Source: JALEFZ01 sp038527485
GTDB lineage: Bacteria > Bacteroidota > Bacteroidia > J057
Direction of reading: 5' to 3'
Assembly (NCBI GenBank): GCA_038527485.1
Contig: JBCBFT010000008.1
Coordinates: 1 to 64,000, forward strand
DNA length: 64,000 bases
In this document: piece after piece, positions 41,669 to 51,216 of the stretch
Numbering within the stretch: the first letter of the stretch is position 1
Layout of the letters: the number at the start of each line of letters is the position of its first letter
The notes under the pieces: model-generated
What the model was told of the DNA's origin: nothing
Databases searched by the model: none
Seen by the model: the letters and a program-made list of their open reading frames with translations, nothing else
Translations under genes and position numbers: made by a program

Positions 41669-43375
41669 TTACATATGGCCTAAATCTAGCCCAAATTGCT
41701 TCGCATAATCCTGAGCCGAAGTATAGCCTGCATCTGCATGGCGGAAGATACCCATGGCGGGATCATTGTAGAGGACGCGGCGTAGGCAGCGATCGGCACG
41801 ATCTGTACCATCCGCGACGACGACCATCCCTGCATGCTGTGAGTAGCCCATGCCGACGCCTCCTCCGTGGTGGAAGGAAACCCAGGTGGCACCACCGCCT
41901 GTATTGGCCATCAGGTTGAGGAGGGGCCAGTCAGAGACGGCATCGCTGCCATCGAGCATACCTTCTGTCTCCCTGTTGGGAGAGGCTACTGAGCCACAGT
42001 CCAGATGATCTCTCCCGATGACAATCGGTGCTTTGACTTTGCCCGTGCGAACCAGTTCGTTGAAAAGAAGCCCTGCTTTTTCTCTTTCTCCCATACCTAA
42101 CCAGCAGATACGCGCAGGAAGTGCCTGAAAAGCGACTTTTTCTTGTGCTTGATGCAGCCAATTGTGCAGGGCTTCGTTTTCTGGGAAAAGCTCCATCAAG
42201 GCGCGATCCGTCGTATGGATGTCTTCAGGGTCACCTGAGAGCGCGACCCATCGGAAGGGCCCTTTCCCTTCGCAGAAAAGCGGACGGATGTAGGCTGGGA
42301 CGAAGCCTTCATAGTCAAAAGCATGATCTTCTCCTCCTTGTCGGGCAAATTCTCGCAGATTGTTCCCATAATCAAAAACAATGGACCCCTTTTGCTGCAT
42401 TTCGAGCATCGCATGTACGTGCCGCGCCATACTCTGGAGAGATTGCGCTTCATAGGCCTTGGGATCTTTCTGACGGAGTGCTTCCCCTTCTTCCATGGAC
42501 AATCCGATGGGTAGGTAACCATTGATGGGATCGTGAGAAGAGGTCTGGTCTGTCAATACCTCTGGAATAATGCCATCGGCGAGCATCCGTTCGAGAACTT
42601 CTCCCACATTGCCCACAAGCCCTACAGATAGGTTCTCCCCTTTTTCTTTTGCTTCGAGTACCCACTGAATGGCTTCCTCATAGCTGTAGGTCATTTTATC
42701 CAAATATCTTGTTTCGATTCTCCGCTGTATCCGCTCGGGATCGACGTCTATACCTAGGAAGGTCGCCCCTGCCATAGTCGCAGCCAAGGGTTGAGCACCT
42801 CCCATTCCCCCTAATCCTCCTGTCACGAGTAGCTTATGCCTCAAGTCGCTATTGAAATGTTTTTTTCCGCAAGCAACAAAAGTCTCATAGGTTCCCTGTA
42901 GGATGCCTTGCGTGCCGATGTAGATCCAACTTCCTGCTGTCATTTGGCCATACATCATGAGGCCTTTCTGATCGAGCATATCGAAGTGGTCCCAGTTGGC
43001 CCAGGCAGGCACGAGGTTGCTATTGGCGATGAGTACACGAGGGGCCTCGGGATGGGTACGGACGACGCCTACAGGTTTGCCTGATTGAACAAGCATACTT
43101 TGGTCTTCCTCCAGGTCTAACAAGATCCGAATCATTAATTGGACTGCTTCGGGATTTCTCGCTGCTTGTCCACGTCCACCATATACAATGAGTTTGGCAG
43201 GATCTTCTGCGTTTTCAGGATCGAGATTGTTGAGTAGCATGCGGAGGGGCGCTTCAGTCGCCCAAGATTTGGCATGGAGTTGAGGCCCTCGAGGTGCACG
43301 ATAATGCGGATGCTGGGCGTACAAATCCAGGAATGTCTGATGCTTATTTGTTTGAGAAGTAGTCGTCGTATTCAT
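41669..43375 (-). CDS. hutU: urocanate hydratase
   Basis: A 568-residue urocanase that adds water to urocanate to form imidazolonepropionate, using NAD+ as an electrophile. Family motifs are VYGGRGQAARNPEAVQLM (near 65), MTAGSWIYIGTQGILQGTYE and TGGLGGMGGAQPLA (about 175), the active-site ICWLGMGEREKAG region near 420, and GGGVGMGYSQHAGMVVVADG near 530. The length is typical (550-570). The gene leads the hutU-hutI operon. The upstream region carries an inverted repeat that could be an operator. hutH (histidine ammonia-lyase) is not in the window. Confidence 0.96.
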   Translation of the reverse strand: MNTTTTSQTNKHQTFLDLYAQHPHYRAPRGPQLHAKSWATEAPLRMLLNNLDPENAEDPAKLIVYGGRGQAARNPEAVQLMIRILLDLEEDQSMLVQSGKPVGVVRTHPEAPRVLIANSNLVPAWANWDHFDMLDQKGLMMYGQMTAGSWIYIGTQGILQGTYETFVACGKKHFNSDLRHKLLVTGGLGGMGGAQPLAATMAGATFLGIDVDPERIQRRIETRYLDKMTYSYEEAIQWVLEAKEKGENLSVGLVGNVGEVLERMLADGIIPEVLTDQTSSHDPINGYLPIGLSMEEGEALRQKDPKAYEAQSLQSMARHVHAMLEMQQKGSIVFDYGNNLREFARQGGEDHAFDYEGFVPAYIRPLFCEGKGPFRWVALSGDPEDIHTTDRALMELFPENEALHNWLHQAQEKVAFQALPARICWLGMGEREKAGLLFNELVRTGKVKAPIVIGRDHLDCGSVASPNRETEGMLDGSDAVSDWPLLNLMANTGGGATWVSFHHGGGVGMGYSQHAGMVVVADGTDRADRCLRRVLYNDPAMGIFRHADAGYTSAQDYAKQFGLDLGHM

Positions 43376-43981
43376 ATCAAGTAGCTCTTTTTGAAAACAT
43401 ACCGAATCCTTAGGATGGATTCAATGATAACCTCAATTTTATGAAAAAAAATTCATATCTGATCATGGGAATGTTAAAGATGAAAAGTAAAAGTATGATT
43501 GGAGTTCTTGTAACCAAAATGATTGGATGATAGTCTAATAGTATGTATATGTCAGGCAGTTTTAGTTCAAAATCGATAGATGTTGTTTTAATGTGCTGAG
43601 TGAAATGGTAAGGGGAACGCGATTTATATAAAGACAGAGTGGGATGTTAAGGGCAGAGCCCAAGAGAGGAAGTACCTAATATTTCTTTTCACTGGAAAAT
43701 AGGAAAGAACTGGGGATGTTATGATTTATTGAAATTTTGGATAAAGTCGAATAATAAAGAGCAGAATGACGTGGATCGCTATTTTCTAAGTAGCTGGTTA
43801 CAAAGATTATAAGTGTAATGAGGACATAATATTTTTCAGATACACAACCTAATTACTATTGGTAGTAGTTTTATCCATTAAATCGGACATTTATTAGGAT
43901 ATAATACAAATAGGCATAGATTTTGATCCTTTCCGAAATAAATTGAAGCCAGAAATACATTGACTTAGACGAACAAGTAGA
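43376..43981. other. 606-base intergenic region upstream of hutU
   Basis: AT-rich and without a recognisable ORF or RNA gene. The one notable structure is the inverted repeat at 43404-43422. Promoters for hutU (minus) and the next gene (plus) should be here. Confidence 0.5.
43404..43422. promoter_or_regulatory. inverted repeat upstream of hutU
   Basis: GAATCC and GGATTC are separated by 7 bases, and the spacer itself forms ATCCT-T-AGGAT with the arms. It lies about 30 bases before the hutU start codon, a position suitable for an operator. No regulator gene is adjacent. Confidence 0.35.
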
Positions 43982-44446
43982 ATGAATAAATCGCTTTATC
44001 TTCTTTTCTTTTTTATCCTAGGCTTCCTAATTGAAGGTCAAGCACAGACCAGTTATACAGCAGTAGGGATTCGTGCAGGTACAGGAATGGGGTTGACGCT
44101 CAAACACCGTGGATATAACTCGATGGGTGCAGAGGCCATGGTCATGTACAGACGAGAGGGATTCAGGCTGGTAGGTTTGCTTGAGAAGCATTTTTCCTTG
44201 GGGAAAGGGACGGATAGTTATATTTATTTTGGGGTAGGAGGGCATGCAGGATACAATGGAATCCTCAGCGAAGAATCATTCACCTCGCCAGTAGCGGGAA
44301 TTGATTTTGTCGGTGGATTTGAATACGCGCCAAGACGTGGCAACATTGTTTTTGGATTGGACCTCAAGCCACATTTCAAAGCCCTAAATAATTGGGGATT
44401 TTCGGGGAACGTGGCAGGAGCCAACCTTCGAGTGATATTAGATTAA
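43982..44446 (+). CDS. small outer-membrane or secreted beta-rich protein
   Basis: A 154-residue protein with a signal peptide (MNKSLYLLFFFILGFLIEGQAQ). The mature part is Gly- and aromatic-rich with alternating strands (SYTAVGIRAGTGMGLTLKH; AMVMYRREGFRLVGLLEKH; YIYFGVGGHAGYNG; VGGFEYAPRRGNIVFGLDLK). This pattern is typical of small outer-membrane beta-barrels in Bacteroidota. No enzymatic motif is visible. A terminator lies 28 bases downstream. The exact family is unknown. Confidence 0.72.
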   Translation: MNKSLYLLFFFILGFLIEGQAQTSYTAVGIRAGTGMGLTLKHRGYNSMGAEAMVMYRREGFRLVGLLEKHFSLGKGTDSYIYFGVGGHAGYNGILSEESFTSPVAGIDFVGGFEYAPRRGNIVFGLDLKPHFKALNNWGFSGNVAGANLRVILD

Positions 44447-44928
44447 TATGGTGAATTTATTCTCATACTTCCGAACGGCTTCCTTTTTGGGGGAGTCGTT
44501 TTTTGGGTTAGGGAAAATGAGAAAAAGTGCGTGTGGAAAGTCATGACTGGCACACTTTAGGAACAGGTTTGAAACCTCAAATCTGCGAAAAGTTTGCGCT
44601 TTCAGAACTTGAACTTCATCTATTTTGATCGACTTAACCCTACTAAATCTTATAAAATAGCTTTAGTCAGAACCTAAGATCTCTACTCTTTAGCTAGACT
44701 AAAGGGTCTAAGAATTTCTACAAATTCCCTCAGAGAGACTTTAATTTGGTGGAGGACTTCCCTAAATTGATTTCCATATGTGATAGAACATTTGAAATAA
44801 GTCTAAATATTTGTAGACTAGTTCCTTAGAGGATAAATATCGTTTTTTTGTCCCGTAAGAGAAAGATCCAGGAATTTATATTTTTGGGCTGTTTTATCCA
44901 TTTATGACTACCAATCTCTCCACACCAT
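44447..44928. other. 482-base intergenic region upstream of the caspase-like gene
   Basis: It contains the terminator of the preceding gene at 44474-44504 and then AT-rich sequence without an ORF or RNA gene. Promoters for the caspase-lipase operon should be here. Confidence 0.5.
44474..44504 (+). terminator. Rho-independent terminator
   Basis: Stem AACGGCTTCC / GGGAGTCGTT (with G-U pairs) and a short loop, followed by TTTT. It lies 28 bases after the stop codon of the small beta-rich protein. Confidence 0.7.
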
Positions 44929-46911
44929 ATGAGTAATCGTCGTCTGTTTGCCCTTCTTGTCGGAATCGACAAATACCAATCCCCTGTACCCCCTTTAGAT
45001 GGCTGTGTCAATGACATGCGTGCAATGCGCGACTACCTCAAGCGTTATGCCGAACGAAAGGGGATTCCGATTCACTTGGAAGTATTGGAAAATGATCAAG
45101 CTACTCGATTGAACATTGTGACGAAATTCGAGCAGCACTTGGCGCAGGCTACAGAAGATGATGTCGCATTTTTTTATTACAGCGGGCACGGATCTCAAGA
45201 GCATGCGCATGAGCTATTTTGGAAGATCGAGGAAGACAAAAAGAATGAGACGCTTGTGTGCTATGATAGTCGTTTGCCCGATGGGATGGACTTAGCAGAC
45301 AAAGAGACAGCGACCTTGCTGGATGTAGTCGCGCGTAAGAATCCCCATATTGTGGTGATCATGGATGCTTGCAATACAGGTGGAGCGACGAGAGACATCC
45401 ATTCCAAAGCGCGCAACATGAGTGCCCCACCTGCACAGGTTCGCGATCCCCACTCTTATATATTACCGCGAAGTACGACTCAATCACGGGCAGTTGCTTT
45501 CTCACCTGAGACAAGTGAGTTGGTGGTGCCCAATCCACGTCATGTGGTGCTGTCGGCTGCGCAGTCCTTTGAACTTGCCAAAGAAACCTACTTAGGAGGA
45601 ACGCCCAGAGGCGTATTTACCTTTTCTTTGCTAGAGATTCTGGAAAAGTCGGTGGGGGCGCTTTCGTATAGTGATTTGATTCGCCAAGTACGTAGTTTAG
45701 TTACTAAGCGTACGACAGAGCAAAATCCTCAACTATATGCACCCGTGGAAGGTGATGTAGACAAAGTTTTTTTGGAGGGCTTGACTACGGTAGACCACAA
45801 CTATTTTGCCCTCTCTCACAATGATGCGGATGGTTGGCATATAGATGGAGGATCGATTCATGGCATTATGCCTCCGAATTTTTCAGGTGAAGCCACGACG
45901 CTCAATGTATTTGCAGAGGATGCCACAGAACCTGAGATGCGCCAGCAGAATATGGCCTTGGGACAAGTCATCGTGACACGTGTACTTTCGGGGCGAAGTA
46001 TCGTCACCCTTCAAGGAGACCTTTGGCTGGATGGTCGCACCATCTATCGCGCCAAAATCGTCGATCTCCCGATCTCCCCTGTCAAATACAACCTCAGTGT
46101 CTCTCGCCGTGTCGAGAAATTATTTGACGAGAGGCTGGCTGAAAGTGACTACTACAAAAATTTCATAGAAAAGGTAGACGCTGTCAGAGAGGCAGACTAT
46201 ACACTACATGAAAAAAATAACCAACTGTTCTTTTCGTTTGCATCCGAAGGACCTTCACAGCCTTTAGTGGAGCAGATTGAAGGAACAGATGAAAATCAAG
46301 TCATCCAAGCCATCAAGCAAATGGATCATATTGCACAGTGGCAGCGGATTGCAGAGCTAGTAAATCAAGGGAGCAGTCTCCCCTCCAATGCCATTACAGT
46401 TGAATTGATGGAGGTAGGATCAGATATGCCAATCTTTGCAGGGATAGATGGTTATCGATTTGAGTATGATCATAGCGAAGGAAAGGCTGGAAAACCTGCT
46501 TTTCGTATTCGCCTGACCAATCGTAGCAACCAACGCTTGTATTGTGGGTTGATGTATTTGGCTACAAATTTTTCCATCTTGACGAATCTGATCGGGAATG
46601 ATGGTGGACTCTTTCTTGATCCAGGCGCACAAGTCTGGGTGAGAAATGGGACTGTCATGAGATTAGCTGTCTCTGATAACTTTGCCAAAGTAGGAAGACG
46701 CGAGCTCAACGAAACCTTTAAAGTCGTTTTTGGGCATAAAGAATTTAATATGGGCCTGCTTTCAATGAAAAGTCTGGGTGAGCCCCAGTCCAAATCGGTA
46801 GGAAGTGGTAAGATGAATATGCGATCGCTGATCTTCGATAGTGGACCTGTCGGTAACTTCGATGATTGGAATGCCAGTGATGTTTCTGTACAAATTGTGA
46901 GAAGAAATTAA
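44929..46911 (+). CDS. caspase-like (C14) protease
   Basis: A 660-residue protein. Residues about 1-290 are a caspase/metacaspase p20-like domain: RRLFALLVGIDKYQ at the N-terminus, the catalytic His in FFYYSGHGSQ (His87) and the catalytic Cys in IMDACNTGG (Cys148). A p10-like part follows (VVLSAAQSFELAKE; GVFTFSLLEILEKS). Residues about 470-660 are a beta-rich C-terminal part (ITVELMEVGSDMPIFAG; then RLTNRSNQRLYCGLMYL), similar to DUF4384-like domains that follow other bacterial caspases. There is no signal peptide. The lipase gene starts 5 bases after the stop codon, so a two-gene operon is clear. The substrate is unknown. Confidence 0.9.
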   Translation: MSNRRLFALLVGIDKYQSPVPPLDGCVNDMRAMRDYLKRYAERKGIPIHLEVLENDQATRLNIVTKFEQHLAQATEDDVAFFYYSGHGSQEHAHELFWKIEEDKKNETLVCYDSRLPDGMDLADKETATLLDVVARKNPHIVVIMDACNTGGATRDIHSKARNMSAPPAQVRDPHSYILPRSTTQSRAVAFSPETSELVVPNPRHVVLSAAQSFELAKETYLGGTPRGVFTFSLLEILEKSVGALSYSDLIRQVRSLVTKRTTEQNPQLYAPVEGDVDKVFLEGLTTVDHNYFALSHNDADGWHIDGGSIHGIMPPNFSGEATTLNVFAEDATEPEMRQQNMALGQVIVTRVLSGRSIVTLQGDLWLDGRTIYRAKIVDLPISPVKYNLSVSRRVEKLFDERLAESDYYKNFIEKVDAVREADYTLHEKNNQLFFSFASEGPSQPLVEQIEGTDENQVIQAIKQMDHIAQWQRIAELVNQGSSLPSNAITVELMEVGSDMPIFAGIDGYRFEYDHSEGKAGKPAFRIRLTNRSNQRLYCGLMYLATNFSILTNLIGNDGGLFLDPGAQVWVRNGTVMRLAVSDNFAKVGRRELNETFKVVFGHKEFNMGLLSMKSLGEPQSKSVGSGKMNMRSLIFDSGPVGNFDDWNASDVSVQIVRRN

Positions 46912-46916
46912 GGACT

Positions 46917-47906
46917 ATGATGAAGCCGTTTGATCGATTTGAATCTCCTCCACGTTTTAGCTCTGTCAATGCATACTTGCTGTCTCTGATATGTCACTAC
47001 CAATATGCTGAGACATTGGGGGATATAGACAGAGCAGATACGCGTGGCTTTGTGGAAGCTTATCAGGCCAAGTTTTCGGATTGGGGAATGAACCGCCATC
47101 AATTTTATTATTTGGATCAGAGCAAATCCACACAAGGATTTGTGATGGCAGATGAAAAACGGATATTTGTAGGCTTTCGCGGCTCTGAAGTAGCCGCAGG
47201 TTGGGAGCATATAGTGGAGGATATGTTGAAGACGAATACCAAAGCTATTTTTCCGCTCAAAGTATCTGAATTTGCCTTCAAAGTAGATGTTCGCCATCTG
47301 CCTGACTCTATGGACCCAGTGGTATCCCCGCGTGTACATCGTGGATTTTACGAGGCATATCAGGAGATCCGTCAGCAATTGATCTACAGCTTAGAACAGG
47401 TGGGAATTCTGCATGGGAAGGAGTTGTACCTTACAGGGCACAGCTTGGGGGGAGCGATTGCCATTCTCGCTGCCTATGACCTGACCAAGAATTACGGATA
47501 CAAACCTGATGGTATATACACTTATGGGATGCCTCGAGTAGGGTTTCAGCCAATGGGATGGAGGATGGATCATGATTTTCGCTCCTTTTACAACGATCGT
47601 CCTTATCTCGACTTATATTCACGAACCTTTCGGATGGTCAATCTACAGCATCCCAAAACAGATGGTGTCGTAACCTTACCTCCTGTGACGGGGCTATTCC
47701 AAGCATTTTCTGGAAACTATGAGCATGTGGGAACCCTCGTACACATCAATCCCGAGCATCTTGAGATCAATGCTTTTGAAAAGGTGCTAGGTATCCCTGA
47801 TTTTGGTATACATTCGAGTGTCAGTTATACCAACAGGCTGCATCGTATTTTAGAGAAAAATGGCAATCTCCAAGATATGCCTGAACCTCCGCCAGAGGAG
47901 GAATGA
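46917..47906 (+). CDS. class 3 lipase (alpha/beta hydrolase)
   Basis: A 329-residue lipase of the class 3 (fungal-type) family. It has the oxyanion element FVGFRGSE (about 84-91), the nucleophile elbow LTGHSLGGAIAIL (Ser176) and YTYGMPRVGF (about 201-210). Asp249 in KTDGVVTLPP is a candidate acid, and a downstream His (for example in NYEHVG) the base. No signal peptide is visible, so the target may be the cell's own lipids. It is the second gene of an operon with the caspase-like protease; the gap is 5 bases with AAGGA in front of the ATG. Cleavage or regulation by the partner protease is a hypothesis. Confidence 0.88.
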   Translation: MMKPFDRFESPPRFSSVNAYLLSLICHYQYAETLGDIDRADTRGFVEAYQAKFSDWGMNRHQFYYLDQSKSTQGFVMADEKRIFVGFRGSEVAAGWEHIVEDMLKTNTKAIFPLKVSEFAFKVDVRHLPDSMDPVVSPRVHRGFYEAYQEIRQQLIYSLEQVGILHGKELYLTGHSLGGAIAILAAYDLTKNYGYKPDGIYTYGMPRVGFQPMGWRMDHDFRSFYNDRPYLDLYSRTFRMVNLQHPKTDGVVTLPPVTGLFQAFSGNYEHVGTLVHINPEHLEINAFEKVLGIPDFGIHSSVSYTNRLHRILEKNGNLQDMPEPPPEEE

Positions 47907-47946
47907 GGGTAAAACCTCCATGCTACAGGAGTGGAACAGAATAATA

Positions 47947-47990
47947 TGTGCTTCCTTCAGTTTTTGACTGAAGGAAGCACATGTCGTTTA
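47947..47990 (+). terminator. terminator of the caspase-lipase operon
   Basis: Perfect 15-bp stem TGTGCTTCCTTCAGT / ACTGAAGGAAGCACA with a 5-base loop, followed by TGTCGTTTATTTTA. It lies 40 bases after the lipase stop codon. Confidence 0.85.
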
Positions 47991-48048
47991 TTTTATCTGA
48001 TGTCTGATGGATTTCTTGAGTATAGCGAAATCCCTCAAGGGATGATGT

Positions 48049-51000
48049 CTACTTCCCCCATTCAATCCAGTCAAACTCACCTAGTTTTTCCTTACCTGCT
48101 TTTCCTTTGAATATCATGTAGAAAGAATGCAGTCCCTCCACAGCTGGAAGCTGGATGGATTTCTCTTGCCAATCTGAATCTTTGGGGACGATATATGTTC
48201 CGAGCAAAGGTCCATCAGGTGTATTCAGCCTAAGCTGAACTTGACCGCCATTGGCACCCTTGACGTGAAGCTTTGCAGTCCGTATACCTGTAAAATCTAC
48301 GGGATTGAACCCAATGTAGGCATCGATACTTGAATTGTAGACCACGCCGCGCGAGCGATCGACTCCTCGTGTCCCTTTTTTTACTCCCTTGAACCAATCA
48401 TAAGTTTCTAGCTCCACTCTTGGATAGACCAGCGTGATCGCTTGGGTGTGATAAGTGGCGGGAAATGCGTCTGTTTTAGGTGCTTCGTATTGTGCTTTGA
48501 GCATCCAGACGTTATGGGGATCATCTTGTGTATCCTTAAATTTACCCTCTGTAGGCTGAGAGCGTAAAGGATCATTGAGTGAGAGAATATATCGAACCAT
48601 TTTGCGCGTCGCATCCTGCGAAAGCTGTGGATGCGCGGCCATCATTTTTTCCCCCCAATTGCCACCTCCGCCATTGATGATTTTATTGGCTAGATAATCA
48701 ATGGCTGCTCCATCTTTGGCATATCTCTTGGCGACAGCACGATAGCTGGGACCGATAGAATGAGTCTCTACATTGTGACAGGAATAACAGTCACTTGATT
48801 CGATGGCAAGATAGCCTTCCATATGATCAGCAGGGATCATTTTATCAGTAGTGGTCAGCAGATCTTTGGGACCATATCCCACCTGTACGAGTGTACGGGA
48901 GGTCCAGTCTCTGACCTGTCCTGTACTGGTGAGCGCATACTTATGCTCAGTCCCTGGGAAATAATAGGTCTGATTTTCAGGTTGAGGAAAGTGAATATTG
49001 GCGTGTTGAGGGCGTACCATGATCTCAACAGATTCGATGACGGTATCGTTGGCATGGTCGATGACACGTAGTTGAGGATGGTAAATCCCTGGCTCATACA
49101 GCGTAAAGCAAGCTGTCTGGCCTGAATCGATGAGACCATCGGCTTCCTCCAGCACCCACTCGTATCGCAAGACAGAATCCTCTTCATCAAAGTCCATCGT
49201 TTGGCTGGCATCTAGGTACACATCCATCGGGCTTTCCCCCACGGTTGCGTTTGCTGTGACAGTAACTTCGGGTGGGCGGTTGCCACGGGCATAGGCGATC
49301 CGCACGAGTTTGGCTTCAGGGTTGTTCAGGAAGTAATCCTTGCCATAGTCTAGGATATACATGGCACCATCTGGTCCAAACTCCATCTCGATCGGCTTCG
49401 TCAATCCTGCATCAGGTAAAAATGGCTCAATCTGCTCGATGGTTCCATCATCTTTCATGGTCACCAGCTTGATCCAGCCACGGCCCCATTCATAGATGAA
49501 TAGCTTGCCATTGTAGTAAGCAGGAAACTTTTCTTCTGCGTTCTCAGGATAGAGGTCATCGTAGTAAATAGGGCCTGCCATGGCACAACGGGACCCTTTG
49601 CCCAGCATCAGGAAGGTATCGGACTGATCATAAGAATACCAAATCCAGGCAGGATGGACCATGGGGAGATTTTCGGGGCCTGTGTTGTTGGGAGAGCAAT
49701 TGATCGGTCCTTCAGGATCGTAGAAGTTGCCGACGGTATCCATCGCAAAGTCACGATCTCTATAGGCTCTGTTGTTGCCGATGAAGTAAGGCCAGCCGAA
49801 GTTGCCAGGATAGGGCGCACGGTTGAACTCATCGAAGCTTTTGGGGCCGTAGCGACCTTCCTTACCTCCATCGGGTCCTACGTCTCCCCAGTACAAGACC
49901 CCTGTCTTGGGATCTACTGAGAATCTGAAGGGGTTGCGGCAACCCATGGCATAGATTTCAGGTCGTCCTTGGGAGCCATCTCTGGGGAAGAGATTACCTT
50001 CAGGGATGGTATAAATACCGTAGCGGTGGGGCTTGATCCGCAAGATCTTCCCACGGAGGTCGCCTGCATTTCCCGAGGATTTTTGGGCATCGTTGGTAAA
50101 ATGACCCTCTCGCTCGTCGATAGGTGAGAAGCCGTCCGATTCGAAGCTGATGGTATTATCTCCTGTAGACAGGTAGAGACAGCCATCAGGACCAAAAGTA
50201 AGACCACCGCCAGAGTGGCAGCAGGATTCGCGCTGTACTTTTACCTTCAAAATGACTTTTTCTGAGGCCATGATAAGGGAATCGTCCCGCATCGTGAAGC
50301 GCGAAAGATATTGATCTTCTATTTCGCAGTCTTTAATAGGAGAATAGTACACATACAGATATCCGTTGTGCTTGAACTTGGGATCAAGTGTGATCCCCAT
50401 GAGGCCATCTTCGTAGTTTCCTTGGGTGCACACATCAAATTGGGCGACGATGTGAGTAGCTTCCTCTGCGGGGTCGAACATCTTCAGCGTCCCTCGACGC
50501 TCGGTAAATAGGATCTTTCCGCTGGGCATGACCGCCAATTCCATAGGCTCATTTAAGTCTGCATCGAGGACTTGGAATGTGAATCGATTGTCCTTAGGAG
50601 CTGGGACCGAATGTATATTTTGAGGACGGAAGAGGTTGTCTCCGATGGCACAGGAGAGGGCTTCTGATAGGTGTGCTTGCCAGGCAGGCAGTGAGAGATC
50701 TGATTGCGTAGGATAGGATTTGAATAGCCTTCCACCATCATAGTCTGTGGCAAAAATGGGATCCGTCAATCCTGCTTCACTCCAGATAGGCGTCCATACC
50801 TGATCTTCTGCCTCTTGCGTAATGTGTTCGAGCCAGTGCCAAGTGAGTCTCTGATTGATGGCACTATGGATGAGTCCGATGGCAGCGCCTGATTGGACAT
50901 ATCGCTCGATGGTTTTCTGTTGATAGGGGGAGAGATTTTCTCCTGGTACTCCAAACAATACGAGTGCACCATAAGACTGCAGCGTATCAGGATGAATGAA

Positions 51001-51216
51001 ATCCAGAGAAGTTGTTGTATCTATTTTCCATTGATTCTGTGTAGCGAGAGAGGGGAGGAGTTGTGTCATCGCCTCCTGCATTTCTGCATTTTGACCTTCA
51101 CCCATCAAAACGAGTACCTCAGGAGTGGTCGCCCTCAGCTTTTCGCGAGGGGCCTGTGTCGCGGCACATCCTGCTAAATAGAGGCAGCACGATATAAGAA
51201 ACCATCTGTAGATCAT
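48049..51216 (-). CDS. lipoprotein: ThuA-like / sugar dehydrogenase / PKD / cytochrome c / CBM6 fusion
   Basis: A 1055-residue surface lipoprotein. The ATG at 51216 gives a signal ending in the lipobox LAGC (Cys17). Residues about 30-190 are a ThuA-like (glutamine amidotransferase-fold) domain (EVLVLMGEGQNAEMQEAM...). Residues about 215-620 are a six-blade PQQ-dependent glucose/sorbosone dehydrogenase (ILFTERRGTLKMFD; GGLTFGPDGCLYLSTGDNT; AMGCRNPFRFSVDPKTG). A PKD domain (about 640-740) is followed by a c-type cytochrome with CYSCH (about 810-814). A CBM6-like carbohydrate-binding domain forms the C-terminus (about 930-1055). It probably oxidises a sugar at the cell surface and passes electrons to the haem. 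The substrate is unknown. Confidence 0.88.
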   Translation of the reverse strand: MIYRWFLISCCLYLAGCAATQAPREKLRATTPEVLVLMGEGQNAEMQEAMTQLLPSLATQNQWKIDTTTSLDFIHPDTLQSYGALVLFGVPGENLSPYQQKTIERYVQSGAAIGLIHSAINQRLTWHWLEHITQEAEDQVWTPIWSEAGLTDPIFATDYDGGRLFKSYPTQSDLSLPAWQAHLSEALSCAIGDNLFRPQNIHSVPAPKDNRFTFQVLDADLNEPMELAVMPSGKILFTERRGTLKMFDPAEEATHIVAQFDVCTQGNYEDGLMGITLDPKFKHNGYLYVYYSPIKDCEIEDQYLSRFTMRDDSLIMASEKVILKVKVQRESCCHSGGGLTFGPDGCLYLSTGDNTISFESDGFSPIDEREGHFTNDAQKSSGNAGDLRGKILRIKPHRYGIYTIPEGNLFPRDGSQGRPEIYAMGCRNPFRFSVDPKTGVLYWGDVGPDGGKEGRYGPKSFDEFNRAPYPGNFGWPYFIGNNRAYRDRDFAMDTVGNFYDPEGPINCSPNNTGPENLPMVHPAWIWYSYDQSDTFLMLGKGSRCAMAGPIYYDDLYPENAEEKFPAYYNGKLFIYEWGRGWIKLVTMKDDGTIEQIEPFLPDAGLTKPIEMEFGPDGAMYILDYGKDYFLNNPEAKLVRIAYARGNRPPEVTVTANATVGESPMDVYLDASQTMDFDEEDSVLRYEWVLEEADGLIDSGQTACFTLYEPGIYHPQLRVIDHANDTVIESVEIMVRPQHANIHFPQPENQTYYFPGTEHKYALTSTGQVRDWTSRTLVQVGYGPKDLLTTTDKMIPADHMEGYLAIESSDCYSCHNVETHSIGPSYRAVAKRYAKDGAAIDYLANKIINGGGGNWGEKMMAAHPQLSQDATRKMVRYILSLNDPLRSQPTEGKFKDTQDDPHNVWMLKAQYEAPKTDAFPATYHTQAITLVYPRVELETYDWFKGVKKGTRGVDRSRGVVYNSSIDAYIGFNPVDFTGIRTAKLHVKGANGGQVQLRLNTPDGPLLGTYIVPKDSDWQEKSIQLPAVEGLHSFYMIFKGKAGKEKLGEFDWIEWGK

